NCBI GenBank assembly: GCA_029260655.1
Contig: JAJDCU010000034.1
Span: 1-64,000, forward strand
Length of the DNA stretch: 64,000 bases
Source: Phycisphaeraceae bacterium
GTDB lineage: Bacteria > Planctomycetota > Phycisphaerae > Phycisphaerales > Phycisphaeraceae
Direction: 5' to 3'
Numbering within the stretch: position 1 is the first letter of the stretch; the number at the start of each line of letters is the position of its first letter. The position numbers and the translations under genes are program-made. Of this stretch, positions 60,268 to 64,000 are shown in pieces. The notes below the pieces were generated by a model, which was given only the letters and a program-made list of their open reading frames with translations, ran no database searches and was not told the origin of the DNA.

Positions 60268-61783
60268 CCGCCACCTCCAACTCGTGGATCTCGGTCGTTG
60301 TGGGACTGTCCGGCGCCGGGGCCTCCCGGCCGTCCGCCTTGCCCAGAGACCGAACGATCTCAAGCGTCCCGTCCTCGGACCGCTCGCGGTCGAGTTCGGT
60401 CACGCTCGTACCCAGACTGTTAGCCTCCCGGGTCCGGCTGGTGAGCCCGAGCCGCATTTTTCGCTCAACAGCTGCGCCCTGGCTTTCGGGGTCGACCCAT
60501 TCCCACCCCTGCCCCTGCCAACTGGTCGGCTCGAGGTCTTCCTGGTCACGTAGGAAGAAGTCCGCGGACTGCTCGGGGTTCTGTAGCGACCAGACGAAAA
60601 CAAAGTCGTCGAACACAGGATCGCAGAGGTCTGAGGCGATCAACTGCTGGAGCGGTTCGTACTCGCGGTGATCGTCGATCGAGCCCTGGCGACCGCCCGA
60701 GTAGGTGGTTTTGCCAAGGTCCCGCGCGATCTGCTCATAGCTGATGCCGACGCCGGCCGCGATCGCCCGCAATTGAGTCCGGATGAACGGCTCGTACTCC
60801 CGGCCGGGTCGGCTGGGGATAAAGGGCTTCATCTCCTCCTCGTCGGTGAGGTAGGCGACGCTCAGGCCGTCGAGTTCAATGGGATTCTCCGGGTCCCCGG
60901 CCTCGTCCATCGCCGTGCCCTTGATCATCATCCCGATCGAGGCCTCGGCACGGGCGACCCTCAGCTGGGTCGCGTCGTACTCGGAGAGGTCCCGGATCCT
61001 GCGCATGACGCACGCGAGACGGCTGAGGCCCCGGGACTGCCGGACACGCTCGGGGTCGTAGATGTGGCAGACCATGTCCGCGGGGATCCGCATCGATTCG
61101 AGCATCAGCGGTGAGGGCCTGGCCATCCCCCGGATCTCGTGTGGGTGTCGTCGGTAGAAGTGATAGGCGACAGGGGCTCCGTGCGTGTCGACCTCGATAC
61201 CGCCTCGGACTTCGTTGCCGGTTGTCCGCTCTTGGAGTTTGTACCGGTCGAGCTGCTCGGACTCGAAGCACTGAAGCACCAGCCGAGGTGATCCGCCACC
61301 CATGATCCAGCGGACGACGAAGCCCTCCCCGACCGTCACAAGTTCGTCCATAGCCCATCGCTGAACCTGGATAAACGTCCGCCGCTGCTCACGGTCGACG
61401 GCCCTCTTGCTTCGGGCCCATTTACGCCAGGCCTTCTCATAGGATTTCCCGTCGATCGACGGGGTGATCCCGGTGCCGATGACGTTGCGACGAAAACTTC
61501 GGACGATCGATTTTGCGTACGAATCATCTCGGACGAGCTGACGGGCGCGGGCGTTGATCCGGATCAGATCGGGCAGAATCGCGCTATCTGCTGACGTGCT
61601 CGGCGCGGTCCAGTCGTTGGTGAATCGGTTTCGCTCGGCCGCCCGGTGAACACTGAGCAGCTTGCGGCGGACTCCTGTGGCCTCACGGCGCAGCTTGAGC
61701 GACTCAAGCTCGAGTCTTGCCTTTTCACGTCGGACGCGCGCCTCGGCCACATCCGCCATCTGCTCGGGGGTCCGTCTCGCCAT
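60257..61783 (-). CDS. phage portal protein, lambda type
   Basis: A 508-residue protein of the lambda gpB/Phage_portal_2 family. Motifs: LIRINARARQLVRDDSYAKSIV, FRRNVIGTGITPSI, RIPADMVCHIYDPERVRQSRGL, RAIAAGVGISYEQIARDL and TYSGGRQGSIDDHREY. The portal is the head vertex ring through which DNA enters. Its start overlaps the gpW-like stop by one codon position. Confidence 0.9.
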   Translation of the reverse strand: MARRTPEQMADVAEARVRREKARLELESLKLRREATGVRRKLLSVHRAAERNRFTNDWTAPSTSADSAILPDLIRINARARQLVRDDSYAKSIVRSFRRNVIGTGITPSIDGKSYEKAWRKWARSKRAVDREQRRTFIQVQRWAMDELVTVGEGFVVRWIMGGGSPRLVLQCFESEQLDRYKLQERTTGNEVRGGIEVDTHGAPVAYHFYRRHPHEIRGMARPSPLMLESMRIPADMVCHIYDPERVRQSRGLSRLACVMRRIRDLSEYDATQLRVARAEASIGMMIKGTAMDEAGDPENPIELDGLSVAYLTDEEEMKPFIPSRPGREYEPFIRTQLRAIAAGVGISYEQIARDLGKTTYSGGRQGSIDDHREYEPLQQLIASDLCDPVFDDFVFVWSLQNPEQSADFFLRDQEDLEPTSWQGQGWEWVDPESQGAAVERKMRLGLTSRTREANSLGTSVTELDRERSEDGTLEIVRSLGKADGREAPAPDSPTTTEIHELEVAGAN

Positions 61784-62016
61784 CAGCCGGCCACCCCCTT
61801 GAAACCGATCGTGCCGAATCGACTGCCACGCTGGAGCCTGGAAATCTCGTTGACTGTGTCACGCTCAAGTTTGCGAAGTTCGGACAGCGGCATGGCTGCA
61901 AGCGTCTGGATCTCATCCGAATAGCTCGAAACGTTCCGCTGGATCGTCGCGGTGATCGCGGTCTGTACGTCCGTCAGGCGTGATTGGAGGATTGTCAGTC
62001 GTGCGGCGTTCGACAA
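61783..62016 (-). CDS. gpW-like head-tail joining protein
   Basis: A 77-residue helical protein (MSNAARLTILQSRLTDVQTA; PLSELRKLERDTVNEISRLQ). Size, charge and position between terminase and portal match lambda gpW. Overlap with portal start suggests coupling. Confidence 0.65.
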   Translation of the reverse strand: MSNAARLTILQSRLTDVQTAITATIQRNVSSYSDEIQTLAAMPLSELRKLERDTVNEISRLQRGSRFGTIGFKGVAG

Positions 62017-62219
62017 GTGAAGGGCTCCATCCCGTGTAGGGTTCCGTTCCCCACTTCACTCTACGCTCCGACACCCCTGATTCCGGTGTCTGAAAACGAC
62101 CAACATTCCAAAGGTTGGAAAGAAAGTCTGTCTTGCCTCCTACCTAACCCCACAATGGACGACGTACTCCCCCTGTGGAAGGACCCACTACTTTTGTGAA
62201 CGGAATTGATGGGGTGTAG

Positions 62220-62459
62220 TCAGGTCGGCCGGTTCGATCGGCCGGAGGGATTACGCTGGATGGGCGCACCGATCTTGATCGCGGGGAAGGAGGCTCCACA
62301 AGAGCGGCACTCTCGGTACTGCTTTTGGGCAGCGCACCGCGCCCCATCGTGGACGAGACCATCCGGGATACGTTGGCTCCGCCTAGTTATCGTGTTGCCG
62401 GATCCGCACTTGGTACAACGCGGGGCGATCGTGACTTGTGATTGCTTTGGAAGCTCCAT
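62220..62459 (-). CDS. phage zinc-ribbon protein
   Basis: A 79-residue protein starting MELPKQSQVTIAPRCTKCGS, with a second pair RECRSCGASFPA, so a CxxC...CxxC zinc ribbon. GGAG lies nine bases before the ATG at 62459; upstream extension to 62606 is unlikely. Between terminase and gpW-like genes. The 203 bases from 62017 to 62219 hold nothing recognisable. Confidence 0.65.
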   Translation of the reverse strand: MELPKQSQVTIAPRCTKCGSGNTITRRSQRIPDGLVHDGARCAAQKQYRECRSCGASFPAIKIGAPIQRNPSGRSNRPT

Positions 62460-62479
62460 CTTCGTATCTCCTCGCGGTG

Positions 62480-64000
62480 TTATGTTCTTGCCCAGGGCCC
62501 GGTGACACGTCGGCGCTTGGGCCTGGGACGCCTGGCCACTCCGTGACCGATAGCGGTGATGCCACGTACACTCCCAGCGACCGCATTGCCGATTAAGCAG
62601 TCCCAAAGGTCGTTGTCGCGGTTCGGCCTGCAGTACCAGAGGTCTAGTTTTCGGCCCCGTGCCTCGGTCGTGACCGGGTACTCGGCCGTCAGTTGGTCCA
62701 GCAGAACCCGGTGAGTCTTACGAGTTCCCCCGCAGACCGTGATCGTCCCTGGGGCACCTCTCTCGGCCGACATTCCCTCGGCCGCCCTTGACTTCCAGCG
62801 GTTCGTGTCGAAAAACACGTGTCGGATAGCCCGTTTCTGGGGCACATGGATCATCCAGTGATGTCCCAGCTTCTGGCCGTCCTTTGCTGTCCGCTCGGGT
62901 ATCGGTGTGTCAGAGGGTTTGAGCCCGTCTCCGCGGCTTGGCATTACCCTCGGGTTTCTCAACTCACGACAGAACTGGACCACGGTGTCCGTGTCGTAGC
63001 CAGCGTCAACAAGCATGAGATCGATCGAAAGTTCAGCAGCGTTCGTGCCCTCGGTCTCTACCCGCCAAGACCTGGACAGCAACTCCGCCGACAAGGATTG
63101 CAGTGATAGGTACAGTTGCTCTCCCCGTGTTTTTTTGGGGTAGGCTCGTGCGATCGTGCGCTTAGCCCCACGTCTCTCGAAGTAAGCCACCTGCTGGTCC
63201 GGCCATGTCCCGTAGTCAACGATGTGGCCCTGAAAACCATCGCCCCAAGCACAGACCATCCAGGGTAGGTATGCCAGTTGGACGTCGACGAAAGCCGTCA
63301 TCACCGTCGCCGTCGCCGGCACGACGCCTCGCGGAATCTTCAGAACCTTACCCATCGCATCGTCCGCATCGAACGCTGCCTCGGTGGTCTCCGGCGGTTT
63401 AGGATCATTCTGCCCCTCAGCCCAGAATGACTCGGGGTCATCTAGCAGCCAGTTCATGGCCGACTGAATTGCCGTCTTATCACCGGGCTCCACCTTATGC
63501 TTCCATGCGATCGCGACACCGGCCTCCAGTTCGGTCCGGTGTTGGCGATAGAACCTATTGGCCGACTTCCCGTCATCGTCGCGCCGCAGGCCGTTGGCCC
63601 TGACCTCGCCGTACCTCTGCCAGAGACCCCACCAACCGGGATCAAACTTTGCCTTGCTTGTCTTGGAGTTCGGGTCCCTCGGAAACTGCGAAACCGTCTC
63701 ATAGCGCCGCCCATGCCACTGGGGGCTTTGGTCACGGTCGATCAACCTGGCTGCAAGGTCGTCGGGAGCGATGACGGTCAAACTGCACATCGCAGCGATG
63801 CGCTGGTCCGGGCCGGCCATACGCAGGACCGGGCCGTTGATAAGACGTAGGCGCTTCTCTACTTGAGCGGGACTGTGTGCGCTGTCGTCTGTCTGTGGGT
63901 CGTCGAGCAGGACCAGATCCGGCCGGGCAGTCGTACCGTCGGCCCGTGCGTGCTTCATGCCGCGGACGCGGCCACCGAGGCCCGACACTCGGACGATGAA
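62480..64000 (-). CDS. phage terminase large subunit, GpA type, N-terminus beyond window
   Basis: The visible 506 codons continue through the right edge. PDLVLLDDPQTDDS is the Walker B region of the packaging ATPase. The nuclease half shows VMTAFVDVQLAYLPWMVCAWG and IDLMLVDAGYDTDTVVQFCR (acidic metal site), and ends DLWDCLIGNAVAG with a basic tail. This is the Terminase_GpA family of lambda-like phages. The Walker A motif lies outside the window. Confidence 0.88.
   Translation of the reverse strand, partial: FIVRVSGLGGRVRGMKHARADGTTARPDLVLLDDPQTDDSAHSPAQVEKRLRLINGPVLRMAGPDQRIAAMCSLTVIAPDDLAARLIDRDQSPQWHGRRYETVSQFPRDPNSKTSKAKFDPGWWGLWQRYGEVRANGLRRDDDGKSANRFYRQHRTELEAGVAIAWKHKVEPGDKTAIQSAMNWLLDDPESFWAEGQNDPKPPETTEAAFDADDAMGKVLKIPRGVVPATATVMTAFVDVQLAYLPWMVCAWGDGFQGHIVDYGTWPDQQVAYFERRGAKRTIARAYPKKTRGEQLYLSLQSLSAELLSRSWRVETEGTNAAELSIDLMLVDAGYDTDTVVQFCRELRNPRVMPSRGDGLKPSDTPIPERTAKDGQKLGHHWMIHVPQKRAIRHVFFDTNRWKSRAAEGMSAERGAPGTITVCGGTRKTHRVLLDQLTAEYPVTTEARGRKLDLWYCRPNRDNDLWDCLIGNAVAGSVRGITAIGHGVARRPRPKRRRVTGPWART

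Larger units (their letters stand above)
43199..64000 (-). mobile_element. integrated siphovirus-like prophage, left part
   Basis: From the tRNA-Ala remnant rightward the sequence holds tail, head and packaging genes of a lambda-like siphovirus, all on the minus strand, with terminase at the right edge. Integrase, regulation and lysis genes are not seen and would lie beyond 64000, as would the right attachment site with the whole tRNA. A transposon (43366-45599) has inserted near the left end. Confidence 0.8.

Overview
The window comes from a high-GC bacterium that looks like a planctomycete, most likely a Phycisphaera-type member. This is inferred from three PEP-CTERM exported proteins, a B12-dependent ribonucleotide reductase, a zinc-ribbon protein with an H-X9-DG-like tail, dispersed planctomycete-style intergenic repeats, and many genes that appear to be transcribed without a leader. 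No rRNA or CRISPR array is present.

From 1 to about 42.9 kb is chromosomal core. In order it holds: glycerate kinase (cut by the left edge), tadA, recG, coaD, an MBL-fold protein with lost metal ligands, an M20 hydrolase, ilvD, a methyltransferase, pcm, a TetR regulator, ispE, an O-antigen-ligase/TPR membrane protein, nrdJ, an AT-rich four-gene insert containing a DUF6338-like membrane protein, dcd, nrnA-ribF, a DUF2934 protein, tRNA-Phe, two hypothetical membrane proteins, rplKAJL (without rpoBC behind it), a DASS transporter, a dinG-like helicase, arsC, a nitroreductase, a membrane-anchored protein, a lipoprotein, a class II aldolase, argJ, two PEP-CTERM genes (one a trypsin-like protease), a GH113-like glycosidase, a tRNA with a UAA anticodon but no long variable arm, and a third PEP-CTERM gene.

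At 43.2 kb lies a 52-nt 3' fragment of a tRNA-Ala(GGC) gene. To its right the sequence is an integrated phage that runs past the right edge. This is the geometry expected if the phage entered a tRNA-Ala gene whose intact copy lies beyond 64 kb. Phage late genes are all on the minus strand: GpA-type terminase, a zinc-ribbon protein, a gpW-like connector, portal, a prohead protease/major capsid fusion, DUF2190 protein, tail completion genes, tail tube, a G/GT-type tail chaperone pair with a lambda-like -1 frameshift site, tape measure and tail-tip genes. Three sugar-related genes (a methyltransferase, a CMP-sialate-synthetase-like cytidylyltransferase, a DUF115-like protein) sit inside the head/tail cassette.

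Between the phage tail genes and the attachment remnant sits the most unusual item, a 2234-bp transposon at 43366-45599 with perfect 22-bp terminal inverted repeats and an 8-bp target duplication. Besides an IS1-type transposase it carries a small ribbon-helix-helix-like regulator placed divergently behind matching palindromic operators, a short structured RNA with its own promoter and terminator, a 140-aa protein and a 62-aa zinc-ribbon protein, all with readable promoters. I regard this as the best candidate for a new system in the window.
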